Notes: generated by a model not told the origin, from the sequence alone. DNA of 64,000 nucleotides from Gammaproteobacteria bacterium (GCA_020054325.1 JAGVLG010000091.1:1-64000); one strand, 5' to 3'. Shown: positions 1 to 10,500, counted from the stretch's first letter. Numbers and translations are program-made.

Positions 1-4
1 CGAA

Positions 5-397
5 TTATTTACCAGGCAATTCCTTTAAAAACTCAACATTAATTCTATCAGCTTTAAATTTTAAGTATTTACCTTCATATTGATCGTAATCATTATATTC
101 AGAAAAATCGAATAGAAATCCACCAACATGAAATATATTATTTTCAACATAGCCATATAAATAATGGGCAAAGGATTCGCCAATTTGTTCCACCTTGTTT
201 TGTGCACAACTAATTATTTCTGGTTCTGCAAAGTCAAACTGTCTTAACTCAAGATCAACCAAATAGTGGCCATTGATATGTAATGGATAAATTTTTCCAG
301 TGTGATCAAACGTTTCAATAACTATATTACTTTTTTGAATAAAGCGAGACTCCTCAATAGATTCATCTAAATCTATTAAGGTTACATAATTTTGCAT
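5..397 (-). CDS. Putative orphan immunity protein (about 130 aa)
   Basis: I do not recognise the family. It is a small acidic protein beginning MQNYVTLIDLDESIEES, rich in aromatic residues and beta-strand-like segments, with no signal peptide or membrane segment. The ATG at 397 is chosen because GGAG lies 8 bases upstream; an open frame continues further upstream but crosses a sequence that belongs to the neighbouring cassette in another frame. It lies directly downstream of a decayed copy of a toxin C-terminal segment (398-730), which is where the immunity gene of an orphan toxin cassette is expected. The immunity role is inferred from position only. The stop codon is at 5-7, so the gene is complete at the window edge. 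Confidence 0.6.
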   Translation of the reverse strand: MQNYVTLIDLDESIEESRFIQKSNIVIETFDHTGKIYPLHINGHYLVDLELRQFDFAEPEIISCAQNKVEQIGESFAHYLYGYVENNIFHVGGFLFDFSEYNDYDQYEGKYLKFKADRINVEFLKELPGK

Positions 398-730
398 GAT
401 AATTTCTCCATATTCACCTCGGTAGCTTTTTCGCTTTGATTTAAAGTTTTGTAAAAATCCAGACCATGCTTTACATGGTATGTAGCTATAAGTTGTGTTT
501 GACAGGTAGTTGACTCGATGCAACTCGCCGCACCATCGGATTTCTAAACTTAACTTCACCAAGCGGTGGGCCATTATACAGCTTACCGTGCTCAAAGCTA
601 AATAGTAGCGGACTTCTAAATTCGTGGCTCGCAACAAATGTCCTACTAAAAGCTGCAACAGTTGGTGCATATCTAAATGTAGAATACCCTAAACCTAGCA
701 CAAATGACGCATCCAGTATAACCCCTGAAG
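398..730 (-). pseudogene. Decayed orphan toxin C-terminal cassette
   Basis: Read on the minus strand, this begins 7 bases after the stop codon of the gene at 738-1379. It starts with about 68 codons nearly identical to the pre-tip segment of the giant protein (SGVILDASFVLGLGYST through NGPP and FRNPMVRR). It has no start codon or ribosome site of its own. After the RR the homologous frame closes at 486, but another frame stays open to a TAA that overlaps the ATG of the next gene by 13 bases and reads TYHVKHGLDFYKTLNQ. A lost base near 530 would join the two. The tip would then be only about 45 residues, so it is probably a deletion remnant of an alternative toxin. Duplication is seen directly; the toxin nature is inferred. 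Confidence 0.65.
527..730 (-). repeat. 204-bp copy of pre-toxin segment (orphan copy)
   Basis: Direct repeat of 1722-1925 at a constant offset of 1195 bases, about 95% identical by eye. Homology ends abruptly on the 5' side next to the stop codon of the 738-1379 gene, and on the 3' side just after the FRNPMVRR codons. Confidence 0.9.
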
Positions 731-737
731 CAGAAAA

Positions 738-1379
738 CTAATGTTTTTGAAGTCGCATTAATATTTCTTTCATTTCATTTGGGTATTTTTCTTGAAACTT
801 AGATGTAAAATCTTTTATAAAACAATATATAACTTCTTTAAACTCTTTTATCGGAATCAATTCCACACCTTCAACACTTATAAAGTGCAGTCCCTGATAC
901 TCAAAACTATTATTATTATCCCACGAAATTTCAATGCTATCGTCTTTTTTTCTAATAAATATACTCCCTAAATGTGAATCGTCAGCTGCCATACCAAACC
1001 AGTGATTTTCAAGCCATTTATAAGCGTTATCATTCCAAAACCAAAATTTATCAGTATCCATGTCAGGCTCGGCAAGATTATTTAATTTGATGTACTCTAA
1101 GCTATTGTCGGCCAGGACAGAATTCGGAAAATTTTCTTCTTGAGTAATAACATTAAAATTATTAGACAACCATTCTACAATTTTAATTAAATTCCATTCG
1201 TACCTAATACGTTTAGTTACTATATCGTTATCCTTTCTGTAAATTTCCAAGATGTCTACGTTCTTCACCCATAACCGTAATAGCCCCCAAGAATCCTTCA
1301 TTATCCCAAACTCATCCCCATATGGATGTGGTAATATTTCATATTCAAAAGCAAAACTTTTTTTATCTCCAAATATCAT
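738..1379 (-). CDS. Putative immunity protein for the adjacent toxin (213 aa)
   Basis: Family not named with confidence. The protein starts MIFGDKKSFAFEYEILPHP, is acidic and rich in Trp/Phe/Tyr (segment DTDKFWFWND), and has no signal peptide. This composition resembles small cytosolic immunity proteins of polymorphic toxin and contact-inhibition systems. Its ATG is only 4 bases after the stop codon of the 1586-residue giant, the tight spacing typical of toxin-immunity pairs. The inferred role is to bind and neutralise the C-terminal tip of that protein in the producing cell. It shows no visible similarity to the product of 5-397, as expected if the two protect against different tips. The alternative is an unrelated small cytosolic protein. 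Confidence 0.6.
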   Translation of the reverse strand: MIFGDKKSFAFEYEILPHPYGDEFGIMKDSWGLLRLWVKNVDILEIYRKDNDIVTKRIRYEWNLIKIVEWLSNNFNVITQEENFPNSVLADNSLEYIKLNNLAEPDMDTDKFWFWNDNAYKWLENHWFGMAADDSHLGSIFIRKKDDSIEISWDNNNSFEYQGLHFISVEGVELIPIKEFKEVIYCFIKDFTSKFQEKYPNEMKEILMRLQKH

Positions 1380-1383
1380 AATG

Positions 1384-4300
1384 TCAACTCTTATTTTTAA
1401 TAATGCTATTGTACTGCTTTTTACTTATGTTGCCATCTTTTAGCATAGATCTTAAAATATCGTTTGGTATTTGATTTTTAATTGATAAACTTCCTCGTTG
1501 ATTGATTACATAAGCATGCCACCCTCCTGTATTATCAGGCTGAAATTTAATTAATTTTCCGTTATACACATTAAATACTTGTTTGGTCCCAGGGTGAGAA
1601 TATGCAGTATCCAATAGTGCTTGGCCTATTTCTGCATCAGGTATTATGTTCAAACCATATGACGTCCCCGGTTCATGCTTAATAGTTGGTGCATAAGTTC
1701 TGCCTGACTTACTATCTGGGCGACGCACCACTGGATTTCTAAACTTAACTGCGTCAAGCGGTGGGCCATTATACAGCTTACCGTGCTCAAAGCTAAATAG
1801 TAGCGGACTTCTAAATTCGTGGCTCGCAACAAATGTCCTACTAAAAGCCGCAACTGTTGGTGCATATCTATATGTAGAATACCCTAAACCTAGCACAAAT
1901 GAGGCATCCAGTATAACCCCTGAATCAGCATAACCACTTGTAAAACCTGCCAAAAATGGGTTGCCTGCTCTGTGATACCTTAAGGAAGCCTGCTGATGAC
2001 CCCTATAATGCCCAACATAGCTATCCCATAATTTTACGAATCCTTCACTATCTGTTTTGCCAGGGGCATTGACAGCTATTGGCAATTCGTAGGTCGGATA
2101 AAAACTTTCAAGTATTGAACGAACATATGGTATCCCCAAAGGACCAACGCTAGGGCAGTTATTTAATAACGTTTTATTTACTCCATAAAGTCTACCAACC
2201 ATGTACATTGCTGCTTCGTCAAAATTAACAGATATCTTCCTTGTCGCCGGATATAAACTCGCTCTGTCGTGCATGAAAGTTGCTATGGATGCATCAATAT
2301 CAGCTCTGTCATTAGCAGAATTAAAAAACTCAAAATAATCATTATTACGCTTGGATGCTTTTGAATTTTTAGGATCAATATCAGAACCTGCATCTATAAT
2401 ATCGGCATCTTTATAAGTTAAATCATCAACAGTGTCCCCAGCAACATAAACTTTTGGTGTCAATTCATGAATTGGCTTAGAGCTAACCTTTGGTGCTGGT
2501 TTTAGAGCATGTATAATTTTAATCGTGCCAAGGGTTGCCAAGCTCTGCACTACCTGCAATGCGACTTCCATCGCAATGGTATCTGAGCTAGAACCACGCA
2601 CAATTTCTTTTAATGCAGTCAAGCTCGGGTCAAAGACTAGTTTCATGCTTTTATCAGTTGCGTCAATGCCTATGGCACAGCCCAATAAAGTAGCAGCGAT
2701 CCCCGTAGCTAATGCTTCATCTGCAATGTTCTTCTTATTAAATGCAGCTCGCACAGAAGATTCTAGCGTCATTTGAGTTGCAACAATTAATTTAGAATGC
2801 GCAGCACTGCGTGGTAAATTTTGTAAACTATAACCTTTACTTAAACTTGAGGTTACAAAACTACCAGCAGCATTAATTATAAACGTTTTAGAAATTTCCT
2901 CTGGCAAACGCTTTAACTTACCACCAGCCGTTAAATTACTTACCAATGAACTAATTATTGCCTCCGCTGCGATCTTTGCAAATGTGGCATTACTAATTAG
3001 ACTAGATGAAAACAACAACTGGGCCAACGGAGCTGCAAAAAGTTCTAAGCAAACAAAAGTTAATGCTACCCCTATCCCTGCCTTAATTAAAGCTTTTTTA
3101 AAAGCTTTTCTAGTCTTCCGATAGTTTTGATTTATATCTGCAACAGCATTGCCTCTTAAATGCCCGATTTGCTCTTGCAAAGCTTCGATCATAGCCTCGC
3201 GTAATGCTTCAAGTTTTGCCAGTTCATTAGAGGCAGCACTCAATTTATCCTGAAAGATAGCTTGACGCTCTTCCTGTCGTTGCATTAGTAACGTTTTCCG
3301 CGATTCAAAATAGTCTTCCAGTGCAGCTTTATCTAAGTCTCTGACATGTATACAATTTACATTATCGCTACGCATGTCGCGCACATTGTATAATAATGAA
3401 TCTGAATTTTTTTGATTACGCAATAATTGCATTATACGTTGCCCTACTGCATCGACCACATCCTCTATTTTAAGCATCCGCACTTTGTCAGAAATTTTTT
3501 GAATAGCATCCGCGATACGTTTATATTGCACTAAATCCGCTACAAACCTAAAGTTGTGTTGCGGCAAATTCTTTGCAAACTGATACGCAGCATCTCTATT
3601 TTGCGCGACCATAAACTCAGCAATAAAGGCAGAATGTGCTGTGCTGCATAAGTCAGCGGCACTTTCCATACATACTGCGGTTGCATAACGCAATTCTGCG
3701 ACGTACTTATCTGCTACTGCAATGATACTATCATGTGGACATTTTTGATCTATAAAAGCATGCACACAGGCTCGGAATAGATTTAAATCATCACCAACAT
3801 TAGGAATCAACGTGTGATATTGTGCTGAATATCCAAAATAAACATTACCCTGCCTTACAAGATGGATTTCGGAATTAAATACCACCGAGCCAAACTCTAA
3901 AACACGACTTTTACTGGTTAAACTCCTATCATCAAAATAATCAGTATGTAAACATATTTTACATCCAAATATTCTGGCAATTATATTCAAATCAGATACT
4001 GCACCATGCCAATGATTTATGCCATTTTTCTGCAATTCCTCCTGGTATGCTGTAAAGAAATTCTGCTGAAATTGCGCGATTTCCAACTTTATGCGCTTAT
4101 CTAACTCTGATATTGTATCAGATACACTAAGCTCAAATAAACTAGCATCTAAGACTGTATCAATACGCTCATTAATAATTTTAAGATCATCATTAGTTAA
4201 CAAGTCTTTATAGATGTGATCATAAGCCGCCCTAGAATGTAAACCAGGATAATCATTGCGCAACACTAAACTTACTGACATCTGCATCTTAGCACGCATC

Positions 4301-6144
4301 TCGGCAATATATTCTCTAGCCTGATTTTCAGCTCGCTTCTGATGATACTCTTGCAGCTTTTGCATATATTGTAGTGGATCTTTAATAGCCACAATTTCAG
4401 CAGGTAACTTTTCAGAATTGTGCTCAAATATTTGAATGGGATCAATCTCGCAACCATGTACCATACGTTGCGGTATGCGATCTAGCGCTCTAATTGTAGC
4501 AATTAGTGGCTTTGCTGCCTCCTCAAGTAAACAATTTTGGATTTTTACTTCTTTAATATTTCCACATGAAGTTATAATATCTAATATTATTGTTGCTGCT
4601 TCCACATTTAACATTATTCCTGTAAGAATAACTCGATGTAATTTATCACTTCCATGTAATATTGATAACAACCCTTGATAAAAACCGACATCGAAATTTA
4701 CAGAAATATTTAAACTAAAGCCATTTCTGGCTATATTATGATTATGCTTGATAATTGCCAAATGTGATCCCGCATCATAATTCGGTCTTGTATCAAGTTG
4801 AATTTCACATTCAGCCAAATTTTTGCAGCCTGCTTGCAACAAATCTACAAGTACAACAGTAACATCTAGTTCTGAATCTAAGGCCGTTAAATAAAGTGAT
4901 GCTAAATGCCTAGAATCAATCGTCTGCTTTAATTTAACAACATTGGCATTATTAATCGCCAAATGCACTTGAATTATATTTACATTGTTTTGGATCCCGT
5001 CCCAGACCACATCCAAAACCTCCGAATTTAAGCTACAGTTTGTCAAGGCAATGCTTTTTATTTTTGGGAATACATATGTTACCAAGAACACTGCTAAATG
5101 TTCAGAAACGTTTACGCCATTGCAACAGTATTCAATACCATTAGCACCCGTTCTAAGATTGGATAGTCCCAATAGATGTAGATCACTTGCAGATAAATTG
5201 TGCTCCGGAATTAGACTCAGAACTCGTAATTCTCTCAATAGTTCATTAAGTTTAACTGTAGCAAATGAGCTTAGGTATGTTCCTCGATTAAAACTTGAAA
5301 CCACTACAGGAAGATAAATTCCATCAAAACCTTGACGCGCGCCAATATCATTATATGCATCTATTTGCTGTATCAGTAGATCTTTACAAGCAATACCCTC
5401 CGCATTTAGCGCATTAACATCACAGCCATATGTATTAACCAATCTACTAAAGAAATCTAGCTTTTGCTTTTCATAAAAGTCGCAGTCTACTAAATTTTCT
5501 GCTGCAAAAAATAGAATAGTTCTTCCGGAACTTCCTGGAACTACTGTTGTGCAAAAATACTCCGGCTCGAGATCAATAAGCTCAACTGCCCTATCAAAAT
5601 TACTACTCTGAATTGCCGCAACTATATCGCGTAGAATTCGATCTAGCATTGCATTACGTAGCACAGGCTCCATCTCTAAAATTTCTACAGCGGGAATAAC
5701 TCCATACGCTTCATATCTATAGTCAACATTTGGATCCGCAACCAACTTTAGTAAAGTTTCTGTAAAACCAAGACCATTATGCAAATATAATGCTGTTAGC
5801 AAATGTAATGGCTCATAATTAAGCATTACAAAATACGAAAAGTGATCTTCTGGATTATTTAAGATACTCTCTAACAAGCATGGATCAGCATCTAAGCATT
5901 GTAATATTGTTGCTGTAATATGTTTTACTTTGGATTTAGATTGTTGAATATCTGCTAGAGCCTGCTTTAAGCCATTAATATTTAACGCAACAACTGCTTG
6001 CTGCAATTGCGTTTCAATTTCGCTTAATGAATCTTGGTATTGTTGCGATAAACTCGCGTTCAATCCCTTGATCTTTTCGCTTCGATCTTTTAACGCCCGT
6101 GTTTTACCGTTTACCTTGTCTATAATATGCTGTGCAAATTTCAT
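1384..6144 (-). CDS. Giant modular protein with ankyrin/LRR/OTU-like regions and toxin-like C-terminus (1586 aa)
   Basis: The ATG at 6144 is preferred because AAGAAG lies just upstream; a TTG at 6195 lacks such a site. Regions in order: an N-terminal helical and ankyrin-like part (about residues 90-260), an LRR-like part with repeated LxxLxLxxC/N patterns (about 310-580), a coiled coil, an OTU-like segment (about 710-800) with GINHWHGA, QYHTLIP and GDDLNLFRA but without a catalytic Cys, another coiled coil, a hydrophobic stretch (about 1010-1050) of the kind seen in pre-toxin regions, then a segment duplicated in the orphan cassette, and a final 75-residue tip with NTGGWHAY and GNISKKQYN. The downstream 4-bp-linked gene is a candidate immunity gene. 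No signal peptide is visible, so the export route is unknown. Domain calls other than the duplicated segment are by pattern only. Confidence 0.7.
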   Translation of the reverse strand: MKFAQHIIDKVNGKTRALKDRSEKIKGLNASLSQQYQDSLSEIETQLQQAVVALNINGLKQALADIQQSKSKVKHITATILQCLDADPCLLESILNNPEDHFSYFVMLNYEPLHLLTALYLHNGLGFTETLLKLVADPNVDYRYEAYGVIPAVEILEMEPVLRNAMLDRILRDIVAAIQSSNFDRAVELIDLEPEYFCTTVVPGSSGRTILFFAAENLVDCDFYEKQKLDFFSRLVNTYGCDVNALNAEGIACKDLLIQQIDAYNDIGARQGFDGIYLPVVVSSFNRGTYLSSFATVKLNELLRELRVLSLIPEHNLSASDLHLLGLSNLRTGANGIEYCCNGVNVSEHLAVFLVTYVFPKIKSIALTNCSLNSEVLDVVWDGIQNNVNIIQVHLAINNANVVKLKQTIDSRHLASLYLTALDSELDVTVVLVDLLQAGCKNLAECEIQLDTRPNYDAGSHLAIIKHNHNIARNGFSLNISVNFDVGFYQGLLSILHGSDKLHRVILTGIMLNVEAATIILDIITSCGNIKEVKIQNCLLEEAAKPLIATIRALDRIPQRMVHGCEIDPIQIFEHNSEKLPAEIVAIKDPLQYMQKLQEYHQKRAENQAREYIAEMRAKMQMSVSLVLRNDYPGLHSRAAYDHIYKDLLTNDDLKIINERIDTVLDASLFELSVSDTISELDKRIKLEIAQFQQNFFTAYQEELQKNGINHWHGAVSDLNIIARIFGCKICLHTDYFDDRSLTSKSRVLEFGSVVFNSEIHLVRQGNVYFGYSAQYHTLIPNVGDDLNLFRACVHAFIDQKCPHDSIIAVADKYVAELRYATAVCMESAADLCSTAHSAFIAEFMVAQNRDAAYQFAKNLPQHNFRFVADLVQYKRIADAIQKISDKVRMLKIEDVVDAVGQRIMQLLRNQKNSDSLLYNVRDMRSDNVNCIHVRDLDKAALEDYFESRKTLLMQRQEERQAIFQDKLSAASNELAKLEALREAMIEALQEQIGHLRGNAVADINQNYRKTRKAFKKALIKAGIGVALTFVCLELFAAPLAQLLFSSSLISNATFAKIAAEAIISSLVSNLTAGGKLKRLPEEISKTFIINAAGSFVTSSLSKGYSLQNLPRSAAHSKLIVATQMTLESSVRAAFNKKNIADEALATGIAATLLGCAIGIDATDKSMKLVFDPSLTALKEIVRGSSSDTIAMEVALQVVQSLATLGTIKIIHALKPAPKVSSKPIHELTPKVYVAGDTVDDLTYKDADIIDAGSDIDPKNSKASKRNNDYFEFFNSANDRADIDASIATFMHDRASLYPATRKISVNFDEAAMYMVGRLYGVNKTLLNNCPSVGPLGIPYVRSILESFYPTYELPIAVNAPGKTDSEGFVKLWDSYVGHYRGHQQASLRYHRAGNPFLAGFTSGYADSGVILDASFVLGLGYSTYRYAPTVAAFSRTFVASHEFRSPLLFSFEHGKLYNGPPLDAVKFRNPVVRRPDSKSGRTYAPTIKHEPGTSYGLNIIPDAEIGQALLDTAYSHPGTKQVFNVYNGKLIKFQPDNTGGWHAYVINQRGSLSIKNQIPNDILRSMLKDGNISKKQYNSIIKNKS
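1722..1925 (-). repeat. 204-bp pre-toxin segment (copy inside the giant gene)
   Basis: Partner of 527-730. It encodes the last conserved part of the giant protein before its variable tip and is the shared sequence through which tip exchange by homologous recombination would occur. Confidence 0.9.
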
Positions 6145-6322
6145 GGTACTTCTTAATCCACTATTTTTTAGGTAATTTTCATGACATACTAGCAAAGTTG
6201 CTTATTGAAGTGAAGAGTATTGTAAGGAAAAATCAGGTATTATTTGTTATAAAGCCATTCGACTCACAATGCTCAACCTTCTTAAAACACAGTGAAAACA
6301 CTTGCTATCCTTTACATAACCC

Positions 6323-6343
6323 AAACAGCATGGCATGCTGTTT
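6323..6343. promoter_or_regulatory. 21-bp palindrome between divergent genes
   Basis: Two perfect 10-base arms (AAACAGCATG / CATGCTGTTT) flank a single central base. It lies 28 bases before the ATG at 6372 and about 180 bases before the giant gene on the other strand. The position suits an operator for a dimeric regulator or a leader hairpin; neither is shown. Confidence 0.5.
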
Positions 6344-6371
6344 ACCTCACAAATAGCCTGGAATGGAATTG

Positions 6372-7574
6372 ATGCCTGAACCAGATAATACCGCAGAGCC
6401 AAACCCTTATAAGACAACTAACGAATATACTAATCAATCTTATATCGACTTAAAAACGGCAATTGAGTGTTTTGCAGCAAAGCATAATGCCAGCCCAGAT
6501 GTTTTTTTTGAAGTTTGGTTCGATTACATAAATAGCTTAATTGAGCAATCAAGTTCGATATCACAATTCATGTTTTTAAACACGCTACCACAATGTCCAT
6601 TTTTTAGTAGTTTATTAGAAAGTACAACCCAAGATAAATGCATATACATTTTCGATGAACCATTGATAACCCAATCGCCGCCAGAGATAAAATTGTTCCA
6701 CAACAACCCGCAGGCAACAAATAGTGCGATCCGTTCGATGCTTACATTATTTGTACTTTCGATACGTTACCCAGATTATGATTATTCAAAATTAACTCAA
6801 GAAAAAAATGAATTCTTAGATATTTTAAGTGAATTATTGCAAGATACGGCGGAAACTTCTTCATATTCAGCAACCGAGAGTGCAGCTCCTATCAGGCTTG
6901 TAGCACGCAAAAAACAGTACCTAGCTGCAAATTTCAGTAAATGTCTAATGCCTATTGATGTTTTGTTTAAGTTTATACAATCAGAACATGCTGAAACAGC
7001 AATTAGCAGAGTTAAGAAAAATCCAGTTCTCTGGCGCGCTTACGATGTTAGCATTCCAGACATTAACCTAGCAGATCCAGATCTTGAAATAGGCGGACTA
7101 GAATTCGGAATATTAGCCATTGAAGCATGTTTTGAAGAAATGCTAAAGTCATTACAACGCATTTTGGATCCACACAAACTTTCACTTGAATCGTGTGATA
7201 TCTTGGAATATGCCTTTGCGATGAAATATCAAATAGGAGATAGAAACTTACCTACAAAATGCAGTTTTGACAAGTGCTATGATAAAAAGTACCATTTAAT
7301 AAAACGCGATTTTCACATGGTTACTGGATTAAACTATACAGCAACCGTAAATATGGTTAATAATGTCAACAGAATTCTAGCAAACTCAGCTGCGATAATC
7401 AGAGACAACCCCGCAACCATTAGAGTGTCTTATTATTTCATGCAACAACATTTTATACCAGAATTTGCTGCTTTCCTAAAAACTATCCCGCATATATTAG
7501 AATTAATGCAACCATCAACAACGTCTATTACAAGACACCCCATAACAGAGCATAAAAATAGCCTTAGATTTTAA
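6372..7574 (+). CDS. Hypothetical protein (400 aa)
   Basis: Not recognised. It begins MPEPDNTAEPNPYKTTNE and looks mainly alpha-helical with a polar N-terminus, no signal peptide and no clear membrane segment. The ATG at 6372 is chosen because GGAA lies 7-8 bases upstream; an ATG at 6363 sits on top of that site. Its 3' end faces the end of the ankyrin gene only 9 bases away, and its 5' end is divergent from the giant toxin-like gene. The location between two giant accessory genes suggests an accessory or effector role, but nothing in the sequence gives a function. Confidence 0.6.
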   Translation: MPEPDNTAEPNPYKTTNEYTNQSYIDLKTAIECFAAKHNASPDVFFEVWFDYINSLIEQSSSISQFMFLNTLPQCPFFSSLLESTTQDKCIYIFDEPLITQSPPEIKLFHNNPQATNSAIRSMLTLFVLSIRYPDYDYSKLTQEKNEFLDILSELLQDTAETSSYSATESAAPIRLVARKKQYLAANFSKCLMPIDVLFKFIQSEHAETAISRVKKNPVLWRAYDVSIPDINLADPDLEIGGLEFGILAIEACFEEMLKSLQRILDPHKLSLESCDILEYAFAMKYQIGDRNLPTKCSFDKCYDKKYHLIKRDFHMVTGLNYTATVNMVNNVNRILANSAAIIRDNPATIRVSYYFMQQHFIPEFAAFLKTIPHILELMQPSTTSITRHPITEHKNSLRF

Positions 7575-7583
7575 AGTAACCTG

Positions 7584-10500
7584 TCACATCCTGAGATCTG
7601 GCGCAGAATGTGGATCGAGATCATCTGGATCAAAATCTAAAACCAATTCGGTATCCTTATCCTCAGTCGAATTACACAGGAAACATTCTTGACCCTCACT
7701 AGTCCTCATAACTCTTATTGGACTAGATCTTCGTTTCGAAATAACCTCTGCTACTACAGTTTTTAGCCCTTCAAGAATACTAGGATTGTGACTTGGTAAT
7801 AATTGTTGCACCGTGGCAGCGTCTTTACCAACTAAAGTTCGGCTATTGATACCGTATTTAACAACTGCCAAGTAATGCATTTCTGAAAACCAAGCAGAGC
7901 GCACTTCTGAACCTGTCATACCATAATAGATACACAAAAGTTGTTCATCGCTATAATTAAATTCATCATCCTTTGCAATAATTTCTGGTACTAATGTTCG
8001 CAGTGCGTAATTTGCAGCATTAAACTTCAAGTCGGCTGGCGTAAATTCAACATCAGCCAATTTAGCAATTATTCTTAATATTTGCTCATGTCTTGTACAC
8101 TTTAAAACATCTGCATCCAACCCTAGACTATGGCATAAAGCTTGTACCCATGAAAAGTCTTCCGCTGCGTATACAGAATATGGACAGCCATTACGCACCG
8201 CAAAGCGGCGGGCTGCAGCAGTATTACAAAGATCAACAAATTTAATTTTCTTACCAGCGTAAGTTAGAAGCAATAACAATTCATCGCTAATTTCATATTC
8301 AGGTAATTGCGCATATTCGCCTCCTCTTAAAATTGTTAAGGCTTCTTTACGATTTAATTTTAACGCATTATCATACGCAATGCCGTTATTAACCAGCAAT
8401 GCTACAATTTCCGAAAATTCAGGATTTAATACCTGCTCTGCTGACAAACCACTTTCTAAGCCTAGCCCAATCCTACCTGGTAACCGCAATAAATCATCTT
8501 TCAAAAGTCTGCGCATTTCCATCTTCAAGGCCACTAATGTTGAGGCTGAAACATTGCGATGTTCTAAAGCCTCTTCAATTGTAAGCTTTTTATCACTAAA
8601 GCACTCGACATGCCACAGTGAAATCAAAGCTAGTTTTTCAATATCTGATATTCCAGCTTCTAAAAAAAAGTAGGTGTGATGTAATCTAAACCAAGGTTGC
8701 TGCACATCTTCTAACCGTAACCCTTCACGCAAAGCGTGTAATTTATGCTCACTCAAATTTCGGACTTTATCCTTTGGATAGAACAACATTGGTTTGGCAT
8801 GTAGAACATTATATCCAGCCTCCTTTACATCTTCGCGCTTTAAGCCATAATTTATGCCACAAAGCTCTTCATCATTACAATCTATCAAATTTTGTAAGAC
8901 AGCAGGACCAAGATCATACACATAATTCATTCTTGTTGAGTTCAAACTTTTTACAGATAGATTAAAGCGAGATAGATCTATTCCAGCATGCCTAGCATTT
9001 TGCTCTAAACGCGCCGCAAAATAAGATTTCAGGGCCGAACTAAGAGCATCAAACATATTTGCATTTTTATACAAATATTTTGAGTCACTTAGACTGGGAA
9101 GAAAATTAATTAGTTTCAAACCTTCATACGCATTTGGCATTAGTCTATTTAAAGTAAGAACCGTATGATATACCGCATAATTTCTAACTGCAGTGCCCCA
9201 CGCTTGTACGCCATTCATGACCTCATATACATTATGCTTATCTAATGCATCCGGCACAAAAGTATCTAGTACAATAGCATGATATAACGCATCCATTGAT
9301 GCAAAAGTACAGTTAAATGCAGTCTGACGTGGCAGTTCATAACTGTGTACCTGCTCGATACATGAATGGTCTTCAAACTCTTCTAAACAAATGCTCTCTA
9401 CCCGAGAACCAAACACATACCTGAGCTGTTGTATAAGCTGCTCACGATCTAGAATTTTATATAAAGTTATTGAATCAAAGCCGCGCGAACGATCCGCAAT
9501 ATACAATTTATCGCCTGAAATCAGTGCATTCAAATTGTGTGCAAAAAAGTCCATCATAATTTGAATTTCAAACGCTACGGGAACTTGTGATCTTATGTTT
9601 TCTTCTAGTTTATTCCAGTTAGATCTAGATGTCGGCAAATAATCTTTGAGTATAGTATCAATCCTCAACTCCGCTTGCCGCGCTTCTATTTTGCTCTGCG
9701 CATCCGGCATATCGTTATCAATATACTTAAACTTTTTCAAATAGTATTCTGTTCTAGGCGAATCCAAGCAATAGGCGCGATGATAAGCTAAATATTCAGA
9801 TTGCATCAACCTGCCAAAGCTACCAGTGGGCTTATTGGCAACACCTTCAACAGAGTCATACCAAGGTTGCATCTCAAATTGATAATGTAACATTGATTTA
9901 AGTTGCATTACGCGAATTATTTTATAAAAATATTTGTAAGCTTCGCTATCACTGTCTGTCGGTACCAAATTGCCTAAAAGTGGCCGGGACGAAGCCAACG
10001 CACCAATGAAGGGATAAAAGAAATTGTACTCTGAATAAAATTTCAGATTATAGTCTTTGCGTGCGAACAAAGTTTCAGCAATGCATCGCAGTAATTTAAT
10101 GTATTCAGCATCGATGTTTTCACAAAATGCTATATACTCAAGCGGTGATTTACCATTATCATAATCAGCATAAAGATCAGCACCAGCAAGTAACATAAGC
10201 CTAACTTTATCCCAAGACCCAGCTGCTGCAAACTCATATATTTTGGTTTTATCTATAGGATCAATTTCATTTAATGTTATTGCTGTATTTGCAGAATTTA
10301 CCGCAGCGGGCTCTATAGTTGCAGCAGGGGCTTGCTTTGGAACTGATGGCACTACAAACTTCCAAGCTGTGGCATTTGTAGGCGCAAATAAATCAGAGGC
10401 TTGCAACGCATCGGTGTATTTATACGGCCCATCAACAGTTAACAAATCAGCCTTACTGCGTTTAAATTCTTCAAAGCCTTGTAACTGCCGCGCATTAAAT

